From CAMLJR01 sp964500675 (GTDB lineage: Bacteria > Pseudomonadota > Gammaproteobacteria > Pseudomonadales > CAMLJR01): DNA of 64,000 nt. Positions within the stretch are counted from its first letter, which is position 1. Every line of letters starts with the position of its first letter. The notes beneath the pieces were generated by a model. The model did no database searches. It was not told where the DNA came from and saw nothing but the letters and a program-made list of their open reading frames with translations. The translations under genes were made by a program, and so were the position numbers. Below, in pieces: positions 37,211-46,892 of the stretch. The stretch lies in contig CAZCNY010000009.1 of assembly GCA_964500675.1 (NCBI GenBank), positions 1-64,000 of the forward strand, in the 5' to 3' direction.

Positions 37211-38226
37211 CAGAAGCGCCGCTCCGTATACCAATTGACATCGCGCGCGTGCGTATCGACCTGATCGGCGACATCGAGAATCAATACGAACAGCGCCATG
37301 CGCACCAGCACGCCGTTATCGGCCTGGCGAAAAATTGCGAGATTGGGATTGTCGTTGAGATCGACATCGAGTTCATTCGCTTCGGCGCGCGAATCGCGCG
37401 GCAGCGGATGCATGATGACGGTGTTGGGTTTGCAGAATTGCGTGTACACGGCTTGATTCAAACGGTAACGGCCGCGATACAGCATCGCCTCTTCCACGCT
37501 CGCGAAACGCTCCTCCTGAATGCGCGTCGCGTAGGCGATATCGATGTGCGACAGACTCTGCTCCATATTGTCCGATTCGACCACGCGATGCCCCGCCGCG
37601 CGCAATTGCTCGACGATTTCGCCCGGCATGCGCAACTCGTTCGGCGAAATTAGCGTTACCGTGATGTTGTCGAACAGCGTCAGCAATTTGCACAGCGAGT
37701 GCACGGTGCGGCCGAATTTCAAATCGCCGATCATCGCGATGCTGATGTTGTCGATACCCGCGCCGCCCTGGTGCTCCATTTCTTTTTTGATCGTGTACAG
37801 ATCGAGCAGCGCCTGACTCGGATGCTCGTTGGTGCCATCGCCGCCGTTGATCACGGGCACACGCGACATCGCCGCGAATTCCGCGACCGAACCCGCTTGC
37901 GGATGGCGCATCACGATCACATCGCTGTAACCCGATAACACGCGCGCGGTGTCTTGCAGCGACTCGCCTTTTTGCAACGAGGTCGCCTCGAAACCCGTGG
38001 TCTCGCGCACTTCGCCGCCGAGCAGGTTGAACGCGCAGCCGAAACTCACACGCGTGCGCGTCGACGCCTCGAAAAACATGCTGCCGAGAATCGCCCCATC
38101 TAACACTTTTGTTATGCGGCGACGATGCGCATACGGCTCCATGCGATCGGCAACTGTAAATAATTTCTCGATGTCGCCGCGCTCGAATTGGCTGATCGAT
38201 AACACGTGGCTGCCGGTAAATTTCAC
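37210..38226 (-). CDS. pyrB: Aspartate carbamoyltransferase catalytic chain
   Basis: Second step of pyrimidine synthesis, joining carbamoyl phosphate and aspartate; 338 residues. The carbamoyl-phosphate motif STRTR (FEASTRTRVSFG) is intact, as is HPLPRDSR near the C-terminus. No pyrI regulatory gene and no PyrC-like dihydroorotase homologue is adjacent, unlike the enteric pyrBI or Pseudomonas pyrBC' layouts. It is coupled to nudF downstream and lies 19 bp after the ABC exporter gene. Confidence 0.93.
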   Translation of the reverse strand: MKFTGSHVLSISQFERGDIEKLFTVADRMEPYAHRRRITKVLDGAILGSMFFEASTRTRVSFGCAFNLLGGEVRETTGFEATSLQKGESLQDTARVLSGYSDVIVMRHPQAGSVAEFAAMSRVPVINGGDGTNEHPSQALLDLYTIKKEMEHQGGAGIDNISIAMIGDLKFGRTVHSLCKLLTLFDNITVTLISPNELRMPGEIVEQLRAAGHRVVESDNMEQSLSHIDIAYATRIQEERFASVEEAMLYRGRYRLNQAVYTQFCKPNTVIMHPLPRDSRAEANELDVDLNDNPNLAIFRQADNGVLVRMALFVLILDVADQVDTHARDVNWYTERRF

Positions 38227-38245
38227 GCTATATCCTCGTTAGTTT

Positions 38246-40054
38246 TTAATCCACCGCAGCCAATTGCTGCGTCGCCGCCGCATTATCAAACTGCAAGCTC
38301 GCCCAGCGCGCATACAGCGGCGAAGATTTCAACAACTCGTGATGACGCCCCATCGCGATCAATTTGCCGTGATCGAGCACGGCAATGCTGTCGGCTTTCA
38401 CCACCGTCGCGAGGCGATGCGCGATCACCAAGGTCGTGCGTCCCTGCATCAAACGATCGAGGGCTTTCTGCACCTGAAACTCGCTTTCGGCATCGAGCGC
38501 ACTCGTCGCTTCGTCGAGCAACAACAACGCGGGGTCTTTCAATAACGCGCGCGCAATCGCGATGCGCTGACGCTGCCCGCCGGACAAACGCACACCCTGT
38601 TCGCCGACCTGCGTGTCGTAACCCTGCGGCAGACGCTCGATAAATTCGCTGGCAAACGCCGCTTCTGCGGCGGCGCGCACCTGTGCGTCGCTCGCAGCGG
38701 GACGACCGTAGCGAATATTGTCGAGCACGCTGCCGATAAACAGCACGGGTTGCTGCGGCACGAGCGCGATATGCGCGCGCAACGCATCGGGATCGAGCTC
38801 GCGCAGATCGACACCGTCAAAACGAATGCAACCTTTTTGCACATCGTAAAAGCGCAGCAGCAAATCGATCAGCGTCGATTTACCCGCGCCCGAACTGCCG
38901 ACCAATGCCGTGGTTTTGCCCGCGGCAATATTTAGCGTCAAGCGATCAATCGCGGGATGATCGGGCCGCGTCGGATACGCAAAACTGATGTCGTCGATGT
39001 TGATTTCGCCGCTCACGTGCGCGGGCAGCGTTTTGGGTTGCGCGGGGCATGTGATCAACGACACGGCGGCGAGCAATTCGAGCAGGCGTTCACTCGCACC
39101 GGCGGCGCGCTGCAAATCGCCGTACACTTCCGAAATCGAACCGACCGAACCCGCCACCATCACCGCGTAGAATACAAACGCGGCGAGATCGCCGGCTTTG
39201 ATCGCACCCGAATTCACATCGTTGCCGCCGACATAAATCATCGCGCCGATCGCGCCGAGCACGAGCGTGATCACGAGCGTCGTCAACCACGCGCGCTGCC
39301 AAATACGGCGCCTGGCCACCGCGAAGGCGGCTTCGTTGTGACGGCCGAAGCGCTGCTGATCGAGCGCCTGATGATTGAACGCCTGCACGATTTTAATATT
39401 TTGCATCGCTTCGCCGACAAAGGTGCCGACATCGGCGATGCGATCCTGACTCGAACGCGACAAGCTGCGCACGCGGCGGCCGAAAATCAAAATCGGCGCG
39501 ACCACCAGCGGCACGCTGATAAGCACCATTGCCGTCAGCTTGATGTTGGTGATACACATCCAAATCAATCCGCCGACGAGCATAAGCGCGTTGCGCAAAG
39601 CGATCGACACCGACGAACCAATCACGGTTTGCAGCAGCGTGGTGTCGGTGGTGACGGTCGATTGAATATCGCCGCTGACGATGCCGTCGAAGAAGCCCGG
39701 ATGCAGCATGATGACGTGATTGAACACGGCGCTGCGCAGATCGGCACTGACGCGCTCGCCGATCCACGACACTAAATAGAAGCGCACGAAAGTGCCGGCC
39801 GCCAGCAGCAGCACCAAACCGCCGAATAACTCCAGTGCGCGATTGAGCGCCGTTTGATCGCCGTGGAAACCTTCGTTGACCAACAGACGCAGGCCCTGAC
39901 CGATCGACAGCGTCACCATCGCGGTAAATACCAGCGCCAGCGTGGCAGCGGCGATGCGGCCGCTATAGGGCCGCAGAAACGGGAGCATTTGGGTGAGAGT
40001 GCCGAGACCGGCTTTGGGACGCGCCGCGCCAATCGAACCAGAAACCTGAGGCAA
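38246..40054 (-). CDS. MsbA/LmrA-type ABC exporter (fused membrane and ATPase domains)
   Basis: Half-size ABC exporter of 602 residues that would work as a homodimer. Six membrane helices fill about residues 35-330. The nucleotide-binding domain has Walker A VGSSGAGKST, signature LSGGQRQRIAIARA, Walker B LLLLDEATSALD and the H-loop VIAHRLATV. It resembles the lipid/multidrug exporters next to MsbA; lipid A export cannot be claimed because no lpxK or other LPS gene is nearby. It is upstream of pyrB on the same strand. Confidence 0.88.
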   Translation of the reverse strand: MPQVSGSIGAARPKAGLGTLTQMLPFLRPYSGRIAAATLALVFTAMVTLSIGQGLRLLVNEGFHGDQTALNRALELFGGLVLLLAAGTFVRFYLVSWIGERVSADLRSAVFNHVIMLHPGFFDGIVSGDIQSTVTTDTTLLQTVIGSSVSIALRNALMLVGGLIWMCITNIKLTAMVLISVPLVVAPILIFGRRVRSLSRSSQDRIADVGTFVGEAMQNIKIVQAFNHQALDQQRFGRHNEAAFAVARRRIWQRAWLTTLVITLVLGAIGAMIYVGGNDVNSGAIKAGDLAAFVFYAVMVAGSVGSISEVYGDLQRAAGASERLLELLAAVSLITCPAQPKTLPAHVSGEINIDDISFAYPTRPDHPAIDRLTLNIAAGKTTALVGSSGAGKSTLIDLLLRFYDVQKGCIRFDGVDLRELDPDALRAHIALVPQQPVLFIGSVLDNIRYGRPAASDAQVRAAAEAAFASEFIERLPQGYDTQVGEQGVRLSGGQRQRIAIARALLKDPALLLLDEATSALDAESEFQVQKALDRLMQGRTTLVIAHRLATVVKADSIAVLDHGKLIAMGRHHELLKSSPLYARWASLQFDNAAATQQLAAVD

Positions 40055-40214
40055 GCTGGAAACCTCCGCGAAAATCGCCGCTATTATCCACGCGCGGCGA
40101 CGCCGGGGAAAGCGATTACGATCGCGGAGTTGCCGCCCGCCACACTTGTGCTATTACTTGCCTGCACGGAGTACAAAACCCCGATGAACGATAAACATTT
40201 CATGAGGAGTTGTT

Positions 40215-41117
40215 GTGGCGGGTGACACGGTCTCTTCCCTCGTTAAATTTTGCCCGATCGATACCGGCGTAAAAATTCTGATCGGCCAGACGTTGTGCTG
40301 GAGCGCACCGCATTTATTTTCCGATCCCTTCGAGCTGGACCATGAGTCGCAGCCCGACGTCTCCGCCGAGAATCTGTTGGAGGCATTGCTGCGCGAGGCG
40401 CTCATCATGCTGTTCGGCCCCGATGTGCCGACCGGCCGCCACAATCGCTTCGTCAACATCATGGCGCGCTGGCGCGAACAAGAGCGCTTCTGCGACGAAG
40501 AGGAAGCGCAGGAGGTGCTGCGAGAATTGCTCGGACAAATTGCAACGATTCAAACACAACAAGTCAACGAATATATGCACGAGTGGCGGCGTTTCGCGCG
40601 CACGACGCGCATCGCGTGTTTTTCCGAGAAGCCAAACAATATCACCTGCTGGCAGCGGTTCGCCGATCACCATCGCGGCATCGCGCTGCGTTTTGAATGC
40701 GGCGACGATACCGGACTTCCCAAACCAAAACGCGTGAACTATCAAATCATCGCCCCCGTCGTCACCAACCGCCAGGAGCAGCTCGAAATTATTTATGGCC
40801 GCCGCAGCGCACCGACCGCAGCCGAATTTCCGGAAAAACTATTGATGAAAGGCCGCCACGATCACCTCGAACAAGAATGGCGCTGCTTTGAAACGGCGAT
40901 CGACAACCGTGAAGAGGATTCCTCGCAGTGGTTCGATCTGCGAAAATTTCCCGCGCACGAATTGCGCGCGATCTATTTCGGCATGTACACCACCGAAGAG
41001 AACAAGCGTCTGATCGCCAAATTGATGCGCGCCAATTACCCGACCGCGAAAATTTATCAGGCATCGATAGTGCCGGGACGCTACGAAGTGGAATTCAGTT
41101 CGTGGAGTGCGCGCTAA
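40215..41117 (+). CDS. DUF2971-domain protein of unknown function
   Basis: Protein of 300 residues. The region ACFSEKPNNITCWQRFADHHRGIALRF (positions about 138-164) is the typical DUF2971 core, with a preceding segment WSAPHLFSDPFE also seen in this family. No signal peptide or membrane segment. The start is GTG at 40215, with GAGGAG 5 bases upstream; a competing ATG at 40202 reaches a stop after seven codons. It overlaps the convergent sbcB by 4 bp. DUF2971 genes are scattered in bacteria, often accessory; the biochemical role is not known. Confidence 0.85.
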   Translation: MAGDTVSSLVKFCPIDTGVKILIGQTLCWSAPHLFSDPFELDHESQPDVSAENLLEALLREALIMLFGPDVPTGRHNRFVNIMARWREQERFCDEEEAQEVLRELLGQIATIQTQQVNEYMHEWRRFARTTRIACFSEKPNNITCWQRFADHHRGIALRFECGDDTGLPKPKRVNYQIIAPVVTNRQEQLEIIYGRRSAPTAAEFPEKLLMKGRHDHLEQEWRCFETAIDNREEDSSQWFDLRKFPAHELRAIYFGMYTTEENKRLIAKLMRANYPTAKIYQASIVPGRYEVEFSSWSAR

Positions 41118-42547
41118 TTACCGTCGCGCGCGAGCGTATCCGCGTATCGCGATAACTCGCCCAAAATTGATTTTTTCTTGTCGTCGAGATCGGGCTGCTC
41201 GCCCAAACAATGAAGCTCCGCGCGGAACGCATCGAGCACGATACTGGCGCCGGCGGATTTATCGGTGAGCCGTAAAGTACAAAACTCCTTCCAGTCCGCC
41301 TGCTCATCAGCACTCAGCGTTTCGGGGAAATTGCGCGCGCGATAACGAAACAGCAATTCAGGCAGGCGCGTATCCTCGAACACAAACGTCTGTGCGGCCA
41401 ATTGTTTGCCGCTCGCGCTGCGCACCCGATTCATCGTCGCGCGATCGGCGTTGCTGAAAAAGCCACCGCTGTAAAGCATTTGCTCGGGATCGGTGATCGG
41501 AGTGCGCTCGGGTGCGACAAACACTTCGCGCAATTTTTCCGCAAGCATTTCGGTCTTCAGCAATTTTCTCGCTGACTCTTCGCAACGCGCGCGATCGATG
41601 TGCCAACGCTGCGCAACTTTATCGTCGAGCAATTTTTCCGTGACAACGACCGGGCAGCGGTTGGTGCGAATCGTTTTTAGCGGAATGCGCTCCACCTCAA
41701 GCTCGCTCTGCGCGGTAAATACTCGGCGGCGAATTTCTTCGGCGCTCAGATCGAGCAGCAGATCGGCATCGGCGCTTAAATCGAAACAGATAATTTCATT
41801 GGCGTTGGCTGGATGCTGAGCCAGCGGCAACACCAATGCGGCACAACCACGCTCGGCGGGAAACATCCCAGAGATATGCAATACCGGCTTTTTCTGCGCA
41901 AGATTAAGCAAAGCAGCTACTTCGCGCTTATCGCGCAGCTTGAACAAATAATCAAACAACTTCGGCTGTTTATCTTTTATCAGCTTCGCCACGGCGATCG
42001 TCGCATACACATCCGACAGCGCATCGTGCGCCGCCTCGTGCGTTAAGCGATTCGCTGCCGTTAAATGTTCGAGCTTGAACGATGGCTTGCCATCGTCGTG
42101 AAGCGGCCACTCGATACCTTCCGGCCGCAGTGCACGGCAGGCGCGCACCATATCGATAATATCCCAGCGCGAATTGCCGCTTTTCCATTCGCGTTCATAC
42201 GCATCGTAAAAATTGCGATATAGCGCGAAGCGCGTCACCTCATCGTCGAAACGAATGCTGTTGTAACCCAGCGCGCACGTACCCGGTGCGCTTAATTCTT
42301 TATGAATGGCAGCGACAAATTGATATTCGCGCAGCCCTTTTTCCTGCGCGAGCTGCGGCGTGATGCCCGTGATCAAACACGCTTCGGGTTGCGGCAATAA
42401 ATCCTGGGGCGGCTGAGAATACTCAACCAGCGGCTCGCCGATGATATTGAAATCGAGATCGGTGCGGATGCCCGCGAATTGACAGGGGCGATCCTGGGAC
42501 GGATTCGCGCCCCAGGTTTCGTAGTCATGCCAGTAGAAAGTCTGCAT
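41114..42547 (-). CDS. sbcB: Exodeoxyribonuclease I
   Basis: 3'-5' single-strand DNA exonuclease of the DEDDh class, 477 residues, the normal ExoI size. The first acidic motif is FYWHDYETWG, the second includes GYNSIRFDDE, and the third is HDALSDVYATI. The SH3-like and helical C-terminal domains are represented by the remaining 250 residues. It acts in recombination and mismatch repair. It overlaps the convergent DUF2971 gene by 4 bp. Confidence 0.95.
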   Translation of the reverse strand: MQTFYWHDYETWGANPSQDRPCQFAGIRTDLDFNIIGEPLVEYSQPPQDLLPQPEACLITGITPQLAQEKGLREYQFVAAIHKELSAPGTCALGYNSIRFDDEVTRFALYRNFYDAYEREWKSGNSRWDIIDMVRACRALRPEGIEWPLHDDGKPSFKLEHLTAANRLTHEAAHDALSDVYATIAVAKLIKDKQPKLFDYLFKLRDKREVAALLNLAQKKPVLHISGMFPAERGCAALVLPLAQHPANANEIICFDLSADADLLLDLSAEEIRRRVFTAQSELEVERIPLKTIRTNRCPVVVTEKLLDDKVAQRWHIDRARCEESARKLLKTEMLAEKLREVFVAPERTPITDPEQMLYSGGFFSNADRATMNRVRSASGKQLAAQTFVFEDTRLPELLFRYRARNFPETLSADEQADWKEFCTLRLTDKSAGASIVLDAFRAELHCLGEQPDLDDKKKSILGELSRYADTLARDGN

Positions 42548-42587
42548 TTTATTTCCCGCAGGGGCGCGCGCAATGTGCCCCGGCGTT

Positions 42588-44108
42588 TTAAATTAATTCG
42601 AGATGCTGCGCTTCGATTTTCGCTTTCCAGATTTGCGGGCCGGTTTTGTGTACAGACTCACCGCCTGAGCTCACCGCAACCGTTACCGGCATATCTTTTA
42701 CGTCGAACTCGTAAATCGCTTCCATGCCGAGCTCGGGAAACGCGACGACTTTTGCCGCTTTAATCGCTTGCGCAACCAGATACGCGGCGCCGCCGACCGC
42801 CATTAAATACACGGATTCGTATTCTTTGATGGCATCGATGGCCGTTTGGCCGCGTTCGGATTTGCCGATCATGCCGAGCAATCCGGTTTCCTTCAAAACC
42901 TGACGCGTAAATTTATCCATGCGCGTTGCGGTGGTCGGGCCTGCTGGACCGACGACTTCATCGCGCACCGGATCGACCGGGCCGACGTAATAAATAAAGC
43001 GACCTTTCAAATCGACCGGCAGTTTTTGCCCGGCGTTGAGCATATCGGTCATTTTCTTGTGCGCGGCATCGCGACCCGTGAGCATTTTGCCCGACAGCAA
43101 TAATGTCTCGCCCGGCTTCCACGTTTTCACATCGTCGCGCGTAACGGTATCGAGATTGACGCGGCGCACGCTGTCGCCGACTTCCCAAGTAATATCCGGC
43201 CAATCCTCGATATTCGGCGCTTCAAGTTTTGCAGGGCCGGAACCGTCGAGCACGAAATGTGTGTGACGCGTCGCGGCGCAATTCGGAATGATCGCCACCG
43301 CTTTATTCGCGGCGTGTGTCGGATAATCTTTGACTTTGACATCTAACACTGTCGTTAAGCCGCCGAGCCCTTGCGCGCCGACGCCGAGCGCATTGATTTT
43401 ATCCATCAGTTCGAGGCGCAATTGCTCCGCGCGATTTTTCGCGCCGCGCGCGCGCAAATCCTGGATATCGATCGGATCGAGCAGCGCCTCTTTCGCGAGC
43501 AGCATGGCCTTTTCCGCCGTGCCGCCGATGCCGATGCCGAGCATGCCGGGCGGACACCAGCCCGCGCCCATTTGCGGCACCATATTCAACACCCAATCGA
43601 CGACCGAATCGGACGGATTGAGCATCGCGAATTTTGATTTCGCTTCGGAGCCGCCGCCTTTCGCCGCGACGTGCACATCGACAGTATCGCCCGGCACCAA
43701 TTCGTAGTGAATTACCGCAGGCGTATTATCTTTGGTATTTTTGCGCTCGCCATCGGGATCGGAAAGAATCGATGCGCGCAGCACGTTGTCGGAAAAATTG
43801 TACGCGCGGCGCACGCCTTCGTTGATCATATCGCTCACGCCCATCGTGGCGCCGGTCCACTGAATATCCATACCAACGCGAACAAATACGGTGACGATAC
43901 CCGTGTCCTGACAAATTGGGCGATGGCCCGTCGCGCACATGCGCGAATTAATCAGAATCTGTGCGATCGCATCTTTCGCCGCGGGATTGGCTTCGTGGTC
44001 GTAAGCCGTTTTCATCGCCTGAATGAAATCGACGGGATGGTAATACGAAATATATTGCAGCGCGTCGGCGACGCTTTGGATGAGATCATCCTGGCGGATC
44101 ACGGTCAT
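42588..44108 (-). CDS. fumA: Fumarate hydratase class I (iron-sulfur)
   Basis: Oxygen-sensitive [4Fe-4S] fumarase of 506 residues converting fumarate to malate in the TCA cycle. The N-terminal cluster domain has CATGHRPICQDTG, and further cysteines appear in WCPPGMLG and IPNCAATRH. The C-terminal swivel domain carries GGAAYLVAQAIK. The ATG at 44108 is preceded by GAGGAAG; the frame is open further upstream to 44195 but lacks a better site. Whether it is FumA- or FumB-like cannot be told. Confidence 0.94.
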   Translation of the reverse strand: MTVIRQDDLIQSVADALQYISYYHPVDFIQAMKTAYDHEANPAAKDAIAQILINSRMCATGHRPICQDTGIVTVFVRVGMDIQWTGATMGVSDMINEGVRRAYNFSDNVLRASILSDPDGERKNTKDNTPAVIHYELVPGDTVDVHVAAKGGGSEAKSKFAMLNPSDSVVDWVLNMVPQMGAGWCPPGMLGIGIGGTAEKAMLLAKEALLDPIDIQDLRARGAKNRAEQLRLELMDKINALGVGAQGLGGLTTVLDVKVKDYPTHAANKAVAIIPNCAATRHTHFVLDGSGPAKLEAPNIEDWPDITWEVGDSVRRVNLDTVTRDDVKTWKPGETLLLSGKMLTGRDAAHKKMTDMLNAGQKLPVDLKGRFIYYVGPVDPVRDEVVGPAGPTTATRMDKFTRQVLKETGLLGMIGKSERGQTAIDAIKEYESVYLMAVGGAAYLVAQAIKAAKVVAFPELGMEAIYEFDVKDMPVTVAVSSGGESVHKTGPQIWKAKIEAQHLELI

Positions 44109-44198
44109 GGAAGCTTCCTCAACAACGATTGGGGGCGGCGAGCGCCGATTGGATGGCGCGATTTTACACCACACAACCGACGATTGGCGGTGCAACTC

Positions 44199-44558
44199 AT
44201 GCGCGCTCTACAACGACCGCCCATGGATGCACAAACACTGACCGAACACCCAACCGCCGCGCCGCTGCGGCTGCTGCAATCGGCGATGCCATCGCTGCTC
44301 GTCGTGGCGCTGTTTGTCGCCAGCTATTTCGGGTTGCGGCGATTGTTTGCGCGGCGATAGAACCGCAGCACGGAGTGGCGCTACCGCGAGCAGGGCTTCA
44401 CCCCGCAGCAACGCTTCGTGCCAGCGGCACCGGCAATCGCCGGAGCACTGGGCGGCGACGATGCAAGCACGCGCGCAGAAATTTCTCAGCGCATCGATCA
44501 TTACCAAAAGCGCGCCGAGCGCATCAAAATCGTGCTTGAAGAAATCGAGCCGCGATAG
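44199..44558 (+). pseudogene. Small membrane protein frame interrupted by an in-frame amber codon
   Basis: One reading frame of 120 codons is split by a single TAG (44358-44360). The first part (53 residues) has one hydrophobic segment, AMPSLLVVALFVASYFGLRRLF. The second part (65 residues, ending at TAG 44556-44558) is charged and helix-like (RAEISQRIDHYQKRAERIKIVLEEIE). The downstream half has no ATG, only a GTG 20 codons in, so it is unlikely to be a separate gene. The combined layout, an N-terminal membrane helix plus a C-terminal amphipathic helix, looks like one original protein. Either a nonsense mutation, readthrough or a sequencing error explains it. Confidence 0.55.
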
Positions 44559-44567
44559 CGGCAAAGA

Positions 44568-45332
44568 TTACTGGATATCCGCCGGTGGCGGCATCGGTTT
44601 GCCGCCGGCGATCTGCTGTTTGATATTGACGATTTCGCGATTCATCTGTTTGCGAAATGTATTGATCGAATCCACCCACTCTTCGTTATTGCTCAAGCGC
44701 GCATCGAGTTTAGTTTGCGCATCGTTGACCGCTTTGACTTTCGCCGAAAGCGCATTGAGCGCAGCCTGCTGTTGATCGACGCGTTGATTGCTCTGATCGA
44801 ACAGCGGCGGCAGCTTAGCGATATCAGCGCGCACTGCATCGATCGCCTTGGTCTGTTCGGCAATCGCCCTGTCTTCGCCGGCGACAGCTGTTTGTGTGTT
44901 TTTGCCGGCTCTCTCCAGCGCGCTGATTTGCGTCGCCTGCTGATCGATTTGGGCTTTGTATTTTTTCAGCGTTTCATCGCGCAGCTGTGCGAGCGCATCA
45001 TTCACTTCATTAATTTTTATCTGCAATGCGCCGCTCGATTGATTGACGCTGGCATCGGTGGATGACAACCGGTCTTCAAGCGCGGCAACGCGCCCCTTCG
45101 CATCGGTCAATTGCGTGTACAAATAGCCAGCCGCAGCGACCGCTACGATCGCGACAACCGCCACGATATAAATCAGCGCGTTGCTACCGCGAACCGGATG
45201 CTGCAAATCGGCATCGGTACTTTCTTTCGATTTCGGCTTGTGGCTTTTTTGCCGCTGATAGGAAACAAGCTCATCGCGATCGGGAACCATGCTGGGCGCG
45301 TTGGTAAGCTCTTCGTTATCGGGTGTCGGCAT
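44568..45332 (-). CDS. Single-pass membrane protein with a long coiled coil
   Basis: Hypothetical protein of 254 residues. The first 48 residues are polar and cytoplasmic (Lys/Ser-rich, KSHKPKSKES). One membrane helix follows (ALIYIVAVVAIVAVAAAGYLY). About 180 residues of Ala/Gln/Asp/Lys-rich heptad-like sequence should form a periplasmic coiled coil, ending with MPPPADIQ. No enzymatic motif. It is next to the broken small gene at 44199 (convergent) and divergent from sodB. The family is not recognised. Confidence 0.8.
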   Translation of the reverse strand: MPTPDNEELTNAPSMVPDRDELVSYQRQKSHKPKSKESTDADLQHPVRGSNALIYIVAVVAIVAVAAAGYLYTQLTDAKGRVAALEDRLSSTDASVNQSSGALQIKINEVNDALAQLRDETLKKYKAQIDQQATQISALERAGKNTQTAVAGEDRAIAEQTKAIDAVRADIAKLPPLFDQSNQRVDQQQAALNALSAKVKAVNDAQTKLDARLSNNEEWVDSINTFRKQMNREIVNIKQQIAGGKPMPPPADIQ

Positions 45333-45499
45333 AGTGCAAAAATCTCATCGATGAATACGTCGATCGCTATTATGACACTTCAACCCACCACCGGAATACG
45401 CCAAAGGTTTATGCGTTTATGCTGAAGCGTTAATAGTACCGACCCGCGAATTTTGTTAAAGTTGCGCTCCGTTGAACAGCTTTTAAAAGGATGGTGAAA

Positions 45500-46087
45500 A
45501 TGGCCTTCGAACTCCCCCCGCTCCCTTACGCACAAGATGCATTGGCGCCGCACATTTCCGCGGAAACGCTCGAATTTCATTACGGCAAACACCACAAGGC
45601 CTATGTGGATAAATTGAATACGCTGGTTCCCGGCACGGCGCTCGAAGGCAAATCGCTAGAAGAGGTGATTAAAGCCGCAGGCCCCGGTCCCGTCTTCAAT
45701 AACGCCGCGCAAATTTGGAACCACACGTTTTACTGGAACAGTCTGAGCCCGAAAGGCGGCGATGCACCAACCGGCGCAATCGCCGCGGCGATCGACAAGG
45801 CGTTCGGCTCATTCGACAAATTCAAAGAAGAATTCACCAACAGCGCGATCAACAACTTCGGCTCGTCTTGGACCTGGCTGGTGAAGAAAGCCGATGGCTC
45901 TGTCGGTATCGTCAATACCAGCAACGCGGGCACACCGCTGACCGATGCCAGCGTCAAGCCGCTGCTGACCGTGGATTTATGGGAGCATGCGTACTATATC
46001 GACTACCGCAATGCGCGCCCGAAATATCTCGAGCATTTCTGGCAGCTGGTCAACTGGGGATTTGCTAACGCCAATCTCGCCAAATAA
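45500..46087 (+). CDS. sodB: Superoxide dismutase [Fe]
   Basis: Cytoplasmic iron superoxide dismutase of 195 residues. Metal ligands: His27 (FHYGKHH), His in WNHTFYWNS, and Asp and His in DLWEHAYYIDY. The FeSOD-type glutamine/serine context (GSSWTWL) favours iron over manganese. The start at 45500 is chosen because AAGGA lies 8 bases upstream; an ATG at 45491 is in frame but lies within that site. A strong terminator follows. Confidence 0.96.
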   Translation: MAFELPPLPYAQDALAPHISAETLEFHYGKHHKAYVDKLNTLVPGTALEGKSLEEVIKAAGPGPVFNNAAQIWNHTFYWNSLSPKGGDAPTGAIAAAIDKAFGSFDKFKEEFTNSAINNFGSSWTWLVKKADGSVGIVNTSNAGTPLTDASVKPLLTVDLWEHAYYIDYRNARPKYLEHFWQLVNWGFANANLAK

Positions 46088-46110
46088 CCTGTCGGCAAGA
46101 TCAATACCGG

Positions 46111-46132
46111 GGCGGCCAATGGCCGCCTTTTT
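46111..46132 (+). terminator. sodB rho-independent terminator
   Basis: Stem GGCGGCC (46111-46117), loop AAT, GGCCGCC (46121-46127), then TTTTT. It lies 24 bp after the sodB stop. Confidence 0.92.
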
Positions 46133-46301
46133 ATTATGCGTCCCGGCAATCGCGATGAATGCTCTGTGAATTGCCTCACTGTTTTACCGATTAATTGCCG
46201 CAGAATTCGCGCATTCAGAATTCGTTCACCAAACTGCATGCACACTGTATCCAAAGCGACATTGTGCTCGCATTCGAACCACAACAACGGAGGAAATCGC
46301 C

Positions 46302-46847
46302 GTGAATAAATCCATGATTACCGGTACCGTATTGGGCGTCGTCATCGCCTCGGTCGGCGGCGCCGCCGGCTACAAATTGCTCGATCGACCTCAATACGCA
46401 GAGGTGCTGAGCGTAAAACCTATCAAGTCAACCATTCATACACCGCGCGAAGAATGCCACGACGAAACCGTCACGCACACGCGCCCGGTCAAAGATGAAA
46501 ATCGCATAGCCGGCACTGCGATCGGCGCCATTATCGGCGGCGTGCTCGGCAATCAAGTCGGCGGCGGCAATGGCAAAAAACTTGCGACTGTCGCCGGCGC
46601 CGCAGCAGGCGGCTACGCGGGCAATAAAACGCAACAACATATGCAGGAAGGCGATACCTACACCACCGTCGAACAGCGCTGCCAAACCGTGACGGACTCG
46701 CACGAAAAAGTTTCGGGGTACGAGGTGCGCTATCGCCTCAAAGGGAAAGAAGAAACCGTGCGCATGGATCACGATCCGGGCGATAAAATCCCCGTTAAAA
46801 ACGGCGAATTGGTTTTAGCCCAAGGCGACAACCCGCCAGCTAATTAA
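46302..46847 (+). CDS. Glycine-zipper 2TM domain protein
   Basis: Protein of 181 residues. An N-terminal hydrophobic segment (ITGTVLGVVIASVGGAAG) acts as anchor or signal. A glycine-zipper domain follows at about residues 69-110 (AIGAIIGGVLGNQVGGG then AAAGGYAGN), as in the Rickettsia 17-kDa antigen family. The C-terminal part (YEVRYRLKGKEETVRMDHDPG) matches proteins of this type in which a YXVXYXYXG segment follows the zipper. Likely envelope-associated; role unknown. GGAGG precedes the ATG. Confidence 0.88.
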   Translation: MNKSMITGTVLGVVIASVGGAAGYKLLDRPQYAEVLSVKPIKSTIHTPREECHDETVTHTRPVKDENRIAGTAIGAIIGGVLGNQVGGGNGKKLATVAGAAAGGYAGNKTQQHMQEGDTYTTVEQRCQTVTDSHEKVSGYEVRYRLKGKEETVRMDHDPGDKIPVKNGELVLAQGDNPPAN

Positions 46848-46892
46848 GAATTGATGCCGAGCATAACCCTCTGCCTGATCGCAACTATCACG

